Source: Blautia pseudococcoides (lineage in GTDB: Bacteria > Bacillota > Clostridia > Lachnospirales > Lachnospiraceae). From it: a stretch of 64,000 nt of DNA. Numbering within the stretch: position 1 is the stretch's first letter; each line of letters starts with the position of its first letter. The position numbers and the translations under genes are program-made. Shown here in pieces: positions 35,635 through 43,707 of this stretch. The notes under the pieces were generated by a model that made no database searches, had not been told where the DNA came from, and saw nothing but the letters and a program-made list of their open reading frames with translations. The DNA lies in contig NZ_CP015405.2 of assembly GCF_001689125.2 (NCBI RefSeq), positions 2,075,001-2,139,000 of the forward strand. Reading direction: 5' to 3'.

Positions 35635-35922
35635 TTATTCTTCACTGCCGTCAATCAGAAGATGACTATATTCCGGATGTTTTGCAAACCAGCCAACCGC
35701 ATAGGAACATGTGGGAAGTACCTTTTTCCCGCTCTCATCCAGATATTGTGCCGCTGCCTGCATAAGTTTTCCCGCAATCCCCTGCCCGCGCAGGGATTCA
35801 TCTACAAAGGTATGGTTTATGTTCACCGTGTTTTTGTTCACAGCCGGAAATGTGATTTCTGCCAGCATTATTCCTTCTTCGTTGTAGTAGGCAATTCTTG
35901 CTTTTTCCTTCGTAAATTCCAT
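35635..35922 (-). CDS. Small GNAT-family N-acetyltransferase (YjdJ type)
   Basis: A 95-residue protein of the mini-GNAT type (COG2388). The acetyl-CoA loop is in RGQGIAGKLMQAA near residue 50, followed by the CSYAVGWFAKHPEY segment that is diagnostic for this subfamily. The start is at MEFTKEK, with GAGGAGA upstream; the open frame could extend five codons. The true substrate is unknown. It sits between the MATE terminator and the beta-mannosidase gene. Confidence 0.85.
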   Translation of the reverse strand: MEFTKEKARIAYYNEEGIMLAEITFPAVNKNTVNINHTFVDESLRGQGIAGKLMQAAAQYLDESGKKVLPTCSYAVGWFAKHPEYSHLLIDGSEE

Positions 35923-35951
35923 AATCATTCTCCTCATCTTTTTTATTTATT

Positions 35952-35978
35952 ATAAAAGCCGGCATAACCGGCTTTTAT
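35952..35978 (-). terminator. Terminator after the MATE gene
   Basis: ATAAAAGCCGG and CCGGCTTTTAT form a perfect 11-bp stem around 5 bases, immediately after the MATE stop. The 3' arm ends in TTTTAT, giving the short U run on the minus strand. Confidence 0.75.
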
Positions 35979-35988
35979 GGTTCTGTTT

Positions 35989-37374
35989 TTATGATGCAAG
36001 GGCTTTTGTTTTCCACTTTCCTTTTCTGTAGAAAAATCCGGTGACAATGGCTCCCAATACCCAGGAGACCAGCAGGGAGATGAAGATACATTCACTGCGG
36101 CCATTTGGAAGCTCAGGTGTTCTGGTAGCCCAGGATATTCCGTAGGCAAGGGGCACACGGATCAGCACAGTGGTAATAATAGATATCCACATAGGTGTCA
36201 TGGTATCACCTGCCCCTCTCATAACACCGGAAAGGCTCTGGGTCACAGCCATGGCAATATATCCCACAGCCAGAATACACATCAGGCGCATACTCAGCTC
36301 CACAAGCTCAGAGGTACTGGTGAAAATCCCCATAAGATTTTTGCCGAACAGCAGGATCATGGCTGTGATGACCGCAGAGGTTCCCGCTGCTATAAGAGTT
36401 CCCTGCCTGGCTCCTTTTTCCACCCGGTCATAACTGTTTGCACCTACATTCTGGCCTGCATAGGTTGTCATGGTGGTTCCGAAAGAGAAGTTGGGCATCA
36501 TGGCAAATCCGTCCACACGCATGACGATCACATTGGCTGCTATGAACATTTCCCCAAAGCTGTTTGTCAGTGACTGTACAATGACCATAGCCAAGGAGAA
36601 AATAGCCTGGGTAAGGCCTGAGGGAAGTCCCAGACGGATAATATTGACAGCATGGTTCTTTTTCATCTTCAGATAATGGGGTTTGAAATCAAAGATTTCC
36701 TTCATACGGGTCAGTTTCCACATACAGAGAATTGCGGATACTGCCTGTGCAATGGCTGTGGCAAGGGCAACACCCGGCACTCCCAGTCCCAGACCTGCCA
36801 CAAACCACAAATCCAGAATGATATTCAATACTGTTGCCACAAGCAGATATAAAAGGGCTGATATGGAATCCCCGAGACCTCTCAAAATACCACTCAGAAT
36901 ATTATAGTAAGCCACACCTGCAATGCCGATAAATAAAATCCTCAGATAGGAATTACACCAGTCAATGATGGTGTCCGGCGTGCGCAGAAGCTCCAGCATA
37001 GGCATAATAACAAAGGGGGCCAATGCCATGATAATAATGGAAGCAATGGCTGTCAGGGTAACGCAGCTTCCTATGGTCCCTGAAAGCTCTTCTCTCTCCT
37101 TTGCCCCGAAATACTGGGAAACCATTACACTGCTCCCCACGGAAATACCGATAAATAAAACAAGCAGCAGATTGAGGATCGGGCCGGCGCTGCCCACCGC
37201 TGCCAGGGCATTGTCACCTACATACCGTCCTACAATAATACTGTCCACCGTGTTGTAGAGCTGCTGTGCGATATTGCCGATAACCAGCGGCACAGTAAAA
37301 GCCACGATCTTCTCCCACGGTTTGCCCTCTGTCATGTCCACAGGGCCAAATAATTTCTTTAGTTGTCCTCCCAT
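35989..37374 (-). CDS. MATE-family efflux transporter
   Basis: A 461-residue membrane transporter with 12 predicted helices, expelling cationic drugs or metabolites in exchange for Na+ or H+. The N-terminal half contains VVIGNIAQQLYNTVDSIIVG, the signature stretch of the family, and the repeat unit recurs in the second half. The start is set at MGGQLKKLFG, with AGAAGG upstream; the frame opens 8 codons earlier with GTG. The promoter at 37500-37528 overlaps a TetR-type palindrome, and three identical hairpins lie in the leader. Both features suggest substrate-controlled expression. Confidence 0.92.
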   Translation of the reverse strand: MGGQLKKLFGPVDMTEGKPWEKIVAFTVPLVIGNIAQQLYNTVDSIIVGRYVGDNALAAVGSAGPILNLLLVLFIGISVGSSVMVSQYFGAKEREELSGTIGSCVTLTAIASIIIMALAPFVIMPMLELLRTPDTIIDWCNSYLRILFIGIAGVAYYNILSGILRGLGDSISALLYLLVATVLNIILDLWFVAGLGLGVPGVALATAIAQAVSAILCMWKLTRMKEIFDFKPHYLKMKKNHAVNIIRLGLPSGLTQAIFSLAMVIVQSLTNSFGEMFIAANVIVMRVDGFAMMPNFSFGTTMTTYAGQNVGANSYDRVEKGARQGTLIAAGTSAVITAMILLFGKNLMGIFTSTSELVELSMRLMCILAVGYIAMAVTQSLSGVMRGAGDTMTPMWISIITTVLIRVPLAYGISWATRTPELPNGRSECIFISLLVSWVLGAIVTGFFYRKGKWKTKALAS

Positions 37375-37412
37375 AATACGTTTACCTTCTTCTGTCACAT
37401 TTTTCTCATGCT

Positions 37413-37487
37413 TATTTAGCTCTGCTAAATATGATAAGCCTATTTAGCTCTGCTAAATATGATAAGCCTATTTAGCTCTGCTAAATA
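37413..37487 (-). repeat. Three tandem 28-bp units carrying a hairpin in the MATE leader
   Basis: Two full units (37413-37440 and 37441-37468) and most of a third (from 37469) repeat TATTTAGCTCTGCTAAATA plus a TGATAAGCC spacer. In each, TATTTAGC and GCTAAATA form perfect 8-base arms around TCT. They lie between the predicted -10 box and the start codon, so the transcript would carry three stem-loops in a row. They could be operators on DNA or RNA structures. Confidence 0.85.
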
Positions 37488-37499
37488 GGATATACATAT

Positions 37500-37528
37500 A
37501 TCCTACTATAAAATGACTGTCCGGTCAA
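37500..37528 (-). promoter_or_regulatory. MATE promoter overlapping a TetR-type operator
   Basis: On the minus strand TTGACC (37523-37528), 17 bases and TAGGAT (37500-37505). TGACTGTCCGGTCA (37514-37526) covers the -35 box and is the GACTG-CGGTC type of palindrome bound by many TetR-family repressors of multidrug pumps. No TetR gene lies in this window next to it. Confidence 0.55.
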
Positions 37529-37581
37529 AATGTATTTTACGGGGAAGGTTGGTTTTTTTCAAGTGCCTATGAAAAAGCAGC

Positions 37582-37626
37582 AAAAAAGAGGCGGAAACGG
37601 ATTTCTCTGTTCCGCTCCCACCTCTT
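37582..37626 (-). terminator. Terminator of the DegV gene
   Basis: On the minus strand AAGAGG and GCGGAA pair with TTCCGC and CCTCTT around an asymmetric internal loop, followed by TTTTTT. It lies 5 bases beyond the DegV stop. Confidence 0.8.
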
Positions 37627-37631
37627 GATCT

Positions 37632-38471
37632 TTAAATCACCACAATAATCCCGCCGTCGTTGGCATACATGCTGCTGACACCCGCTGTATCTAAAAGGAC
37701 CACATCTTTTACCGGAATCCGTTTCAAAATGGCATCTCTCACAATCTCTGCCCGTTCCCGGCAGTTACAGTGTGAAATACCCAGAATTCTGTCCGCACTG
37801 TCTGCTGAGCGCTCCACAATATAGTCCACCATCTTCATCAGCGCTTTGTTGATGCCTCTTGCCTGGTCAAGCTGTATGATCGTGCCTTCCGGGGTAGCTC
37901 CCATGACAGGCTTTATCTTCAGGGCTGTTGCCACAAACGCCTTCAGATTGCTCAGGCGTCCGTTCTTGCGCAGGGTCTCAAGGCTTTCCAGTACGAAATA
38001 AGTGTTCTGGCTTTCAATATAAGCATCCACCTCCCGGACAATATCCTCGAACTCCATATCCTTGCTCTCACACTCTTCGATCTTCAGAGCGATCAGGGTC
38101 TCGCCCACAGACGCGGAGCGTGAATTAAATATATGGATCTTTTTCTCAGGCTGGCTCTCCAGAAGAAGGTTCCTGCCGAGAACAGCGCTGTTATAGGAGC
38201 CGCTCAGTTCTGAGGAGAGTGTCACTGCATACACATGGTCAGCCTCACAGTCATAGGCCTCCATATATCTCTCCGGGGAGGGACATGAGGATTTGGGACA
38301 GTTGGGTGATTCTGCCACTCTTTTTAAGAAATATGCCTGATCAAAGCTCTCATCATCCACAATATCTTCTTCATCGACAGTAAGAGTCAGGGATGCCCGC
38401 TCAATGGCCGGGTCTTCTTTCCAACGTTCTATTAATTCTCCGCAGCTGTCTATTACTATTTTATATCTCAT
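37632..38471 (-). CDS. DegV family fatty-acid-binding protein
   Basis: A 279-residue cytoplasmic protein of the DegV (FakB-like) family, which binds a fatty acid for phosphorylation by FakA. The sequence has the early YKIVIDSCGEL strand, the PSPERYMEAY segment and the VTLSSELSGSYNSA motif around residue 84-97. The ETLRKNGRLSNLKAFVATAL segment near residue 170 is also typical. Several DegV paralogues usually occur per genome, each with its own chain specificity; which one this is cannot be told. It is monocistronic with its own terminator. Confidence 0.88.
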   Translation of the reverse strand: MRYKIVIDSCGELIERWKEDPAIERASLTLTVDEEDIVDDESFDQAYFLKRVAESPNCPKSSCPSPERYMEAYDCEADHVYAVTLSSELSGSYNSAVLGRNLLLESQPEKKIHIFNSRSASVGETLIALKIEECESKDMEFEDIVREVDAYIESQNTYFVLESLETLRKNGRLSNLKAFVATALKIKPVMGATPEGTIIQLDQARGINKALMKMVDYIVERSADSADRILGISHCNCRERAEIVRDAILKRIPVKDVVLLDTAGVSSMYANDGGIIVVI

Positions 38472-38561
38472 CTTGCAACCTCTTATATGTAGTTTTTAAT
38501 ACTATGTTTTATGATAACACAAAACCATGCTGTTGAAAAGGGCTTTTTTCATGAAAATACT

Positions 38562-38589
38562 TTGATTTTTCCCGTTTTTCGTATATACT
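38562..38589 (+). promoter_or_regulatory. Promoter of the DUF5721-GNAT-NudC group
   Basis: TTGATT (38562-38567), a 16-base spacer and TATACT (38584-38589) lie 37 bases before the ATG at 38626. Confidence 0.6.
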
Positions 38590-38625
38590 ATTCATTAGAC
38601 TATGACAGGAAGAGGAAATAATATC

Positions 38626-39129
38626 ATGATAGCTTTACAGGTACAGGATGTAAAAGAATTTATGTCCCGTCTGCTTATAGGAACCGATTTTGATGCTTTC
38701 TGGCTTTGTGAGGCCAATGTGACCACATTTGTCTCCTACAAAATTGACGGTTCCCTCCACAAGGAGTTCTTTGATTCAGAACAGGCGGAAATGCTCCATG
38801 AGACTGAGCGCACCTTCTCTACGTGGAAGGAGATCAAACCCTTCTGCTTCTCCATCATGAAAGGAAAACATACCCCGCTGCACTTTAAAATCGTGTTCCA
38901 GCTCTCCAGGCAGAATGTAGAAAAACTGCTGACAGGAAGCGGACTTTCCTGGACACCGGCAGATGTCTTCGGCCTGTATCTGAACCTGCAGTACGACGGC
39001 AGTCATGTGAACTGCACAACAGGCACGTCCCTCAAAACCTTCTCCATGGACAAGTCCCTGGACCGGGTGTGGGATGAAATGGTAACAAAATTCTTCAGGC
39101 AGCAGCAGATTCCTGTACTGCCTGTCTGA
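38626..39129 (+). CDS. Hypothetical protein, DUF5721-like
   Basis: A 167-residue soluble protein without membrane segments. The N-terminal MIALQVQDVKEFMSRLLIGTDFDAFWLCEA and the central FSIMKGKHTPLHFKIVFQLS are recalled from the Lachnospiraceae family DUF5721, for which no function is known. The start at 38626 has AGGAAGAGGA upstream. It is followed at 47 bases by the GNAT-like acyltransferase and then NudC, all on the plus strand and probably co-transcribed. Confidence 0.65.
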   Translation: MIALQVQDVKEFMSRLLIGTDFDAFWLCEANVTTFVSYKIDGSLHKEFFDSEQAEMLHETERTFSTWKEIKPFCFSIMKGKHTPLHFKIVFQLSRQNVEKLLTGSGLSWTPADVFGLYLNLQYDGSHVNCTTGTSLKTFSMDKSLDRVWDEMVTKFFRQQQIPVLPV

Positions 39130-39175
39130 TTTACATGGGATCGTTATAAATAGTTTATGTGAAAGAAGGAAAAAT

Positions 39176-40093
39176 ATGCAAAATCATGAGACAAATGTTT
39201 TAAAGCAGGAATGGATAGATAACCTGCATCTGTTCACCGGTGAGATGGAGTATCCGCAGGAGGCTGCCGAATCTCTTACGCAGTCCCTGGAACAGGTATT
39301 CCAATGCCCGGAAGTGCTCCATATACTTACATCTGCTGACTGCACATACAGCGAAAACATCCATATGGACTATAAAAAAGTCCTGGAAGAGCTGAAGGCG
39401 GTCTCCCCGCGCTGCGGTGTCCACACCTATACCCTGCACATGCTCTTTTTCATTATCCTGTCACGAAAAACCAGGAAAATTTACGAGGAGCGGAGCATCG
39501 CACCTGAAATCTTCCGTGCATCCATGATGGACCTGCACTGGAAGCTGCTGGAATGCCGCAAAATGTTCGGTATTTGGGGCACCAGTGTGGCTGACTGGCA
39601 GATATGGTGGTTTGAGGTCAAACGTTTTGCTCTGGGACGTTTCCAGTATGAACTGGTGCCGTTTGAGGGAACTTATGAAAAAAATGGTGTAACTCTGCAT
39701 CCGGGGGACCTTGTTATCAATGTGCACATCCCCTCCTGCGGACGGCTTGTGAGAGAGGAATATATGAAATCCTACGCCATGGCTGCGGACTTTTTCCGGG
39801 ATGCTTTTACAAACAGGCCTATGGTCTTTCTGTGTGAATCCTGGATGCTGTTTCCCGAACACAGGATTTTTCTTCCAAAAACATCCAATATTCTGGGATT
39901 TATGCAGGATTATGATATCTATAAAGAGGAGTATAACAACGGAGATCTGTGGAGAATCTTTTATGAGGATTATGAAAAACCGGCAGAAGAACTGCCGGGA
40001 GATACCGGGCTCCAGAGAGCTTACCGCTCCTGGCTGATGGAAGGCCATCAGGCAGGCCTAGGTTTCGGCATTTTTATTTATAAACAATACTGA
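39176..40093 (+). CDS. Two-domain GNAT-like acyltransferase
   Basis: A 305-residue protein that I assign with moderate certainty to the Firmicutes acyltransferase-domain family (DUF5596-like: an all-helical N-terminal part, about 1-130, and a GNAT-like C-terminal part, about 140-305). Visible landmarks are the helical MEYPQEAAESL segment and the hydrophobic GDLVINVHIPSCGRL. The C-terminal stretch is LQRAYRSWLMEGHQAGLGFGIF. The acyl donor and acceptor are unknown. AGAAGGA precedes the ATG. It ends 13 bases before nudC. Confidence 0.65.
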   Translation: MQNHETNVLKQEWIDNLHLFTGEMEYPQEAAESLTQSLEQVFQCPEVLHILTSADCTYSENIHMDYKKVLEELKAVSPRCGVHTYTLHMLFFIILSRKTRKIYEERSIAPEIFRASMMDLHWKLLECRKMFGIWGTSVADWQIWWFEVKRFALGRFQYELVPFEGTYEKNGVTLHPGDLVINVHIPSCGRLVREEYMKSYAMAADFFRDAFTNRPMVFLCESWMLFPEHRIFLPKTSNILGFMQDYDIYKEEYNNGDLWRIFYEDYEKPAEELPGDTGLQRAYRSWLMEGHQAGLGFGIFIYKQY

Positions 40094-40106
40094 CAGGAGA
40101 AAAATT

Positions 40107-40958
40107 ATGATTCAGGATATTGCACCACATATTTACCACAACGAATATCTGCCCCATGAACCCCAAAAGGACAGTGTGCTGCTCTGCTATAAAAAAGACC
40201 GGATTTTTATGAAGGCTGCGGACGGGGAAATCTCCTTTCCCACCTATTCCGAAGCGGAAGCTGTATTTCCCGCTGTAAAAGACCTGTGGACTTACCTTTT
40301 TACCATAGATGAAACTGCCTATTACCTGGTATCCCAGCTTGCTTTTGAAGAGATGCCAAACTATACCCTTGAAAAGACGGACAGTTTGCGCACATTAAGC
40401 CCCCGCCATCTTATCTTTGCGGGCATCACGGGACATCAGCTCTATAAATGGTATAAAGGCCGCAGATTCTGCGGCTGCTGCGGCAGAAAGATGAAACCGG
40501 ACAAAAAAGAACGTATGATGTACTGTCCCAACTGCCACACTATGGAATACCCAAAGCTCTCCCCAGCCGTTATTGTAGCTGTTAGAAACGGAGAAAAACT
40601 GCTTCTGTCAAAATATGCAGGCCGTGAGTTTACAAACTATGCCCTGATCGCAGGGTTTGCGGAAATCGGCGAACCCATTGAGGATACTGTTAGGCGCGAA
40701 GTCATGGAGGAGGTTGGCCTCAAGGTAAAGAATCTCCGCTTTTACAAAAGCCAGCCCTGGTCTTTCACGGACACTCTGCTCTTCGGCTTTTTCTGTGACC
40801 TGGACGGGGATGACACCATCTGCCTGGATGAGGAAGAGCTGGCTCTGGCCGTATGGATGGAGCGTTCCCAGATTCCTGTGGATGAATATGAAATCAGCCT
40901 TACCCGAGAAATGATGACACTTTTCAAAAACGGACTTGATGACAAAATTCAACTATAA
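40107..40958 (+). CDS. nudC: NADH/NAD(+) diphosphatase NudC
   Basis: A 283-residue NADH pyrophosphatase that cleaves NAD(H) to NMN(H) and AMP, and in some bacteria also removes NAD caps from RNA. The zinc ribbon is built from CGCCGRKM and CPNC (near residues 127-150). The Nudix box lies in AGFAEIGEPIEDTVRREVMEEVG-type sequence near residue 190, and the SQPWSF motif after it is the mark of the NudC branch. AGGAGA precedes the ATG. It closes the three-gene group starting at 38626. Confidence 0.93.
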   Translation: MIQDIAPHIYHNEYLPHEPQKDSVLLCYKKDRIFMKAADGEISFPTYSEAEAVFPAVKDLWTYLFTIDETAYYLVSQLAFEEMPNYTLEKTDSLRTLSPRHLIFAGITGHQLYKWYKGRRFCGCCGRKMKPDKKERMMYCPNCHTMEYPKLSPAVIVAVRNGEKLLLSKYAGREFTNYALIAGFAEIGEPIEDTVRREVMEEVGLKVKNLRFYKSQPWSFTDTLLFGFFCDLDGDDTICLDEEELALAVWMERSQIPVDEYEISLTREMMTLFKNGLDDKIQL

Positions 40959-41038
40959 AACCGCATTACCGTTATAAATGTCACTGGAATGTCATTTTGC
41001 CCTGCTATACTGTGTTTCCATAAGGAGGATACACAATT

Positions 41039-41722
41039 ATGGAAATACTCTCATGTAAAAATCTAACTAAAATTTACGGCACCGGCCCTAATGCAGTCAC
41101 TGCCCTGGATCATGTCACACTCTCCGTGAAAAGCGGAGAATTCGTAGCCATTGTGGGCGCTTCCGGTTCCGGAAAATCCACGCTTCTGCATCTTTTGGGA
41201 GGCGTGGACCGGCCCAGCGAAGGTGAAATCCGTATCGAAGACACCGATATCTCCACGTTGGACGAGGAAGCACTTGCCGCCTTCCGAAGACGGAAAGTTG
41301 GCCTAATCTATCAGTTTTACAATCTGATCCCCACCCTCACCATCAAGAAAAATATTTTGCTGCCCGTTCTTCTGGACGGACGCAGGCCTGACCTGAAAAG
41401 GTTTGACCAGATTGTCACAACCCTGGGCCTGACCGACAGGCTGGAGCATCTCCCCGGAGAACTGTCAGGAGGCCAGCAGCAGCGGGCCGCCATTGCCAGA
41501 AGCCTGATCTGCCGCCCTGCCATCTTACTGGCAGATGAACCCACCGGCAATTTGGACCGAAAAAATTCCCGGGAGACGCTGGATTTGCTGAAATTATCAC
41601 ACCGCCGGTTCGGACAGATGGTTCTTCTGATCACCCACGACGAAAAACTGGCATTGGAGGCTGACCGTATCCTGACCATGGAGGACGGCAGGGTTATCAA
41701 AGACCAGGTGAACCAGTCATGA
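41039..41722 (+). CDS. ABC transporter ATP-binding protein (MacB/LolD type)
   Basis: A 227-residue ATPase with Walker A GASGSGKST, Q-loop near YQFYNLIPTLT, the signature LSGGQQQR and Walker B ILLADEP. It belongs to the group that works with FtsX/MacB-type permeases in antimicrobial-peptide export or resistance. It is intact, has AGGAGG before the ATG, and overlaps the permease gene by 4 bases (ATGA). The partner permease is broken, so the ATPase may have lost its function or be used with another permease. Confidence 0.88.
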   Translation: MEILSCKNLTKIYGTGPNAVTALDHVTLSVKSGEFVAIVGASGSGKSTLLHLLGGVDRPSEGEIRIEDTDISTLDEEALAAFRRRKVGLIYQFYNLIPTLTIKKNILLPVLLDGRRPDLKRFDQIVTTLGLTDRLEHLPGELSGGQQQRAAIARSLICRPAILLADEPTGNLDRKNSRETLDLLKLSHRRFGQMVLLITHDEKLALEADRILTMEDGRVIKDQVNQS

Positions 41723-43189
41723 AGATCCTGAGAGAATATACCCTGGATTTTATCCGGCGGAACAAACGCACAAGCTGTGCCATCATGATAGCCCTCTATC
41801 TGGCCAGCACCTTCCTCTCCGCCCTCTGCGGGTTTATCAATACCATGTGGAAGGATACCACCACACTCACGGTATTTAAATCCGGGGACTGGCACGGAGA
41901 ATTGTTCGGTGAGGCCTTTGTCCGGGACTTGCCCCTCATCAAAGGGTATTCCACTGTGGACAGCGTCTTGATAAAAGGCGATTTTATCACAGCTGATATT
42001 GAGGACCCCAGAAGAGAATATCTGTCCCTGCGCTGTGCCAATGCCGCATACTGGAAACATATGCCGGAAAAAAATGAGCTGACGGACGGACGCATTCCCG
42101 CAGCTTCCAATGAGATCGTCATATCAAAACAATATTTTGAAAACCATCCGGAACTTAAAATAGGCGATACCATAACCCTCCCCATGGGGGAACGGGTAAA
42201 AGACGGCACTGTCCTGCAGGCCACGGAACCGCTTCGCAGCGGGGAGACCTTTACCAAAAAGGAGGAGCGCACCTTTACTATAGTAGGGATTCTGGACGCT
42301 GCCACCCCCCTCCTCTGTCCCCTCTTATTATGCAATGGGCTACATGGAGGATGCGGATATCCGGCCGGAGGAATCCATAACTGTCTATCTGCGGTTCCGG
42401 TCCATCGGTGACACCTATAAGGACTTACCCAAAATAGCAGCTCTGATGGGCTGGGAAAAGGATGAATACGGTGATTATAATCTAAAATACAATACAGATT
42501 ATCTCTCCCAGCATTTTGTCTTTCCCAAAGGGCAGTTCCAAATGGACAATGCACTGGAAGCACTTGCATTTCCTATTATGTTTCTGTTCCTGGCGGTATT
42601 GGTGGTGGGGCTTTTTGTCCTGATCATCCAAAATGCTTTCTCTCTGTCCGCCAATTCACGCATTACGCAGTTGGGCATTCTGGCAAGCATCGGCGCTTCT
42701 CCCCGCCAAATCCGGCAGTCCGTCATCTGGGAAGGCCTGTTCCTAATGCTTCTTCCCCTGCCTGCAGGACTTGCCACCGGATGGTTTCTGGATAATTTGC
42801 TGATACAATATGTGAACTCCATCAATGACGCAGCCAGAAGCGGCAATATACCAAAGGTCACTTTTTCATACGGGCTGCCCAGCATCCTGCCTGCCATACT
42901 GCTCACCCTTATTACCGTATGGTTCTCAGCCAGGATCCCTGCCAGAAAAATAGCCAGACTGACTCCCATTGAGACGATCCGCCAGGGTGGAAATGGAAAT
43001 ATAAAAAAGACCCGCTACCGGCACATACTCTCCCGCTTCTTCGGGATTGAGGGGGATCAGTTTATACCTATGAGCACCCTGGATTCCATTTCCGAAACCT
43101 TCAGGGAATCCCTCAAAAATAAAATAAGTCCTCGAATTTCTTGTCCAGTGCAATACATAGGATCAGTGCCAGTTTTGCTGTTGGATTAA
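41719..43189 (+). pseudogene. MacB/FtsX-type ABC permease, frameshifted and truncated
   Basis: The first frame encodes MKILREYTLDFIRRNKRTSC... with a membrane helix and the extracellular domain to ...FTIVGILDAAT. The match then continues in another frame as PSSVPSYYAMGYMEDADIRPEE... through the FtsX membrane block (ALAFPIMFLFLAVLVVGLFVL, SANSRITQLGILASIGASPRQIR). The shift is in a run of six C at about 42303-42308; five C restore the frame. The end is also abnormal: after SISETFRESL the frame runs antisense into an XRE gene and stops, so the second half of a typical 800-residue permease is missing. Confidence 0.8.
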
Positions 43190-43289
43190 ACTGTCCCGTC
43201 TCAATGGAGCTGATGGTGTTTCTGGACACTCCCACCATCTCCGCCAACTGGTTCTGGGACAGTTCCATCTGCAGCCCGCCTAAAAAATC
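43113..43289 (-). pseudogene. XRE-family regulator lacking its first codons
   Basis: The minus strand encodes DFLGGLQMELSQNQLAEMVGVSRNTISSIETG, then QFNPTAKLALILCIALDKKFEDLFYF and a stop: a complete HTH_3 domain from helix 1 or 2 to the end. An in-frame stop lies directly before DFLGG, so the normal start and first seven or so residues are gone. The first usable Met (43268) would give about 50 residues and cut into the fold. It lies antisense to the last codons of the broken permease and just downstream of the shortened membrane gene. Confidence 0.7.
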
Positions 43290-43504
43290 TCACTGATGCA
43301 ACCCACAAACAACAGCACGGCAGCCAGCGCTGACACAATTCCCAGTCCTGTCTCAAATTTCTTATGAAGCTTCACACCGTTATACAGATAATGAATCCCC
43401 ATCAGCGCAAAACTGAATCCTTTCTGCGTGACCTGCATTTCCCATTCATCCATGGAGCCTTTCTTTTTATTCCTGTCCCGCACTAAAACTTCCTTTTTCT
43501 CCAT
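43280..43504 (-). CDS. Small membrane protein, DUF6442-like, probably internally deleted
   Basis: A 74-residue product. Its start MEKKEVLVRDRNKKKGSMDEWE resembles the small membrane proteins that accompany XRE regulators in Bacillota (DUF6442 type). After QKGFSFALMG it passes straight to IHYLYNGVKLHKKFE and a single helix (IVSALAAVLLFVGC). Intact relatives as I recall them have two further helices between those parts, so an in-frame deletion is likely. The promoter at 43547-43574 carries direct repeats of TGCCAAG. Start at 43504; an extension to 43561 would cross the promoter. Confidence 0.5.
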   Translation of the reverse strand: MEKKEVLVRDRNKKKGSMDEWEMQVTQKGFSFALMGIHYLYNGVKLHKKFETGLGIVSALAAVLLFVGCISEIF

Positions 43505-43546
43505 TACAGCACCATCCTCTCTTTGCCAGGTTTTTTTGTCATCCTT

Positions 43547-43589
43547 ATTATAACATGCCAAGTTTTCGTGTCAACACTTTCTGCCAAGT
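43547..43589 (-). promoter_or_regulatory. Promoter with TGCCAAG direct-repeat operators
   Basis: On the minus strand TTGACA (43569-43574), 16 bases and TATAAT (43547-43552). TGCCAAGT occurs between the boxes (43557-43564) and upstream (43582-43589), spaced 25 bases. A related TGCCAGG lies at 43524-43530 and an inverted CCTGGCA near 43604-43610. They look like binding sites for the XRE regulator whose gene is truncated here. Confidence 0.65.
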
Positions 43590-43636
43590 TCTCTTTGCAG
43601 ATACCTGGCAAACACCTGCTGCCGTGAACGCAAAAA

Positions 43637-43672
43637 AGTGCAGCTGTAAAAAATCATTTTTACAACTGCACT
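43637..43672 (-). terminator. Terminator of htpG
   Basis: AGTGCAG and CTGCACT arms with an inner TGTAAAAA/TTTTTACA stem and a TCA loop, followed by TTTTTT on the minus strand, 35 bases beyond the htpG stop. Confidence 0.88.
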
Positions 43673-43707
43673 ATGCCCGTTCCTCTTAGTTCTGCACTCT
43701 GTTTATC

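Noticed and set aside
35014..35955. A 313-residue plus-strand frame over the beta-mannosidase gene
   Set aside because: It is antisense to a clear GH2 gene with catalytic residues, has no recognisable family, and spans several genes.
37413..37487. Tandem 28-bp units as a CRISPR array
   Set aside because: The spacers are identical as well as the repeats, there are only three units, and no cas genes are nearby. They are simple tandem repeats with palindromes.
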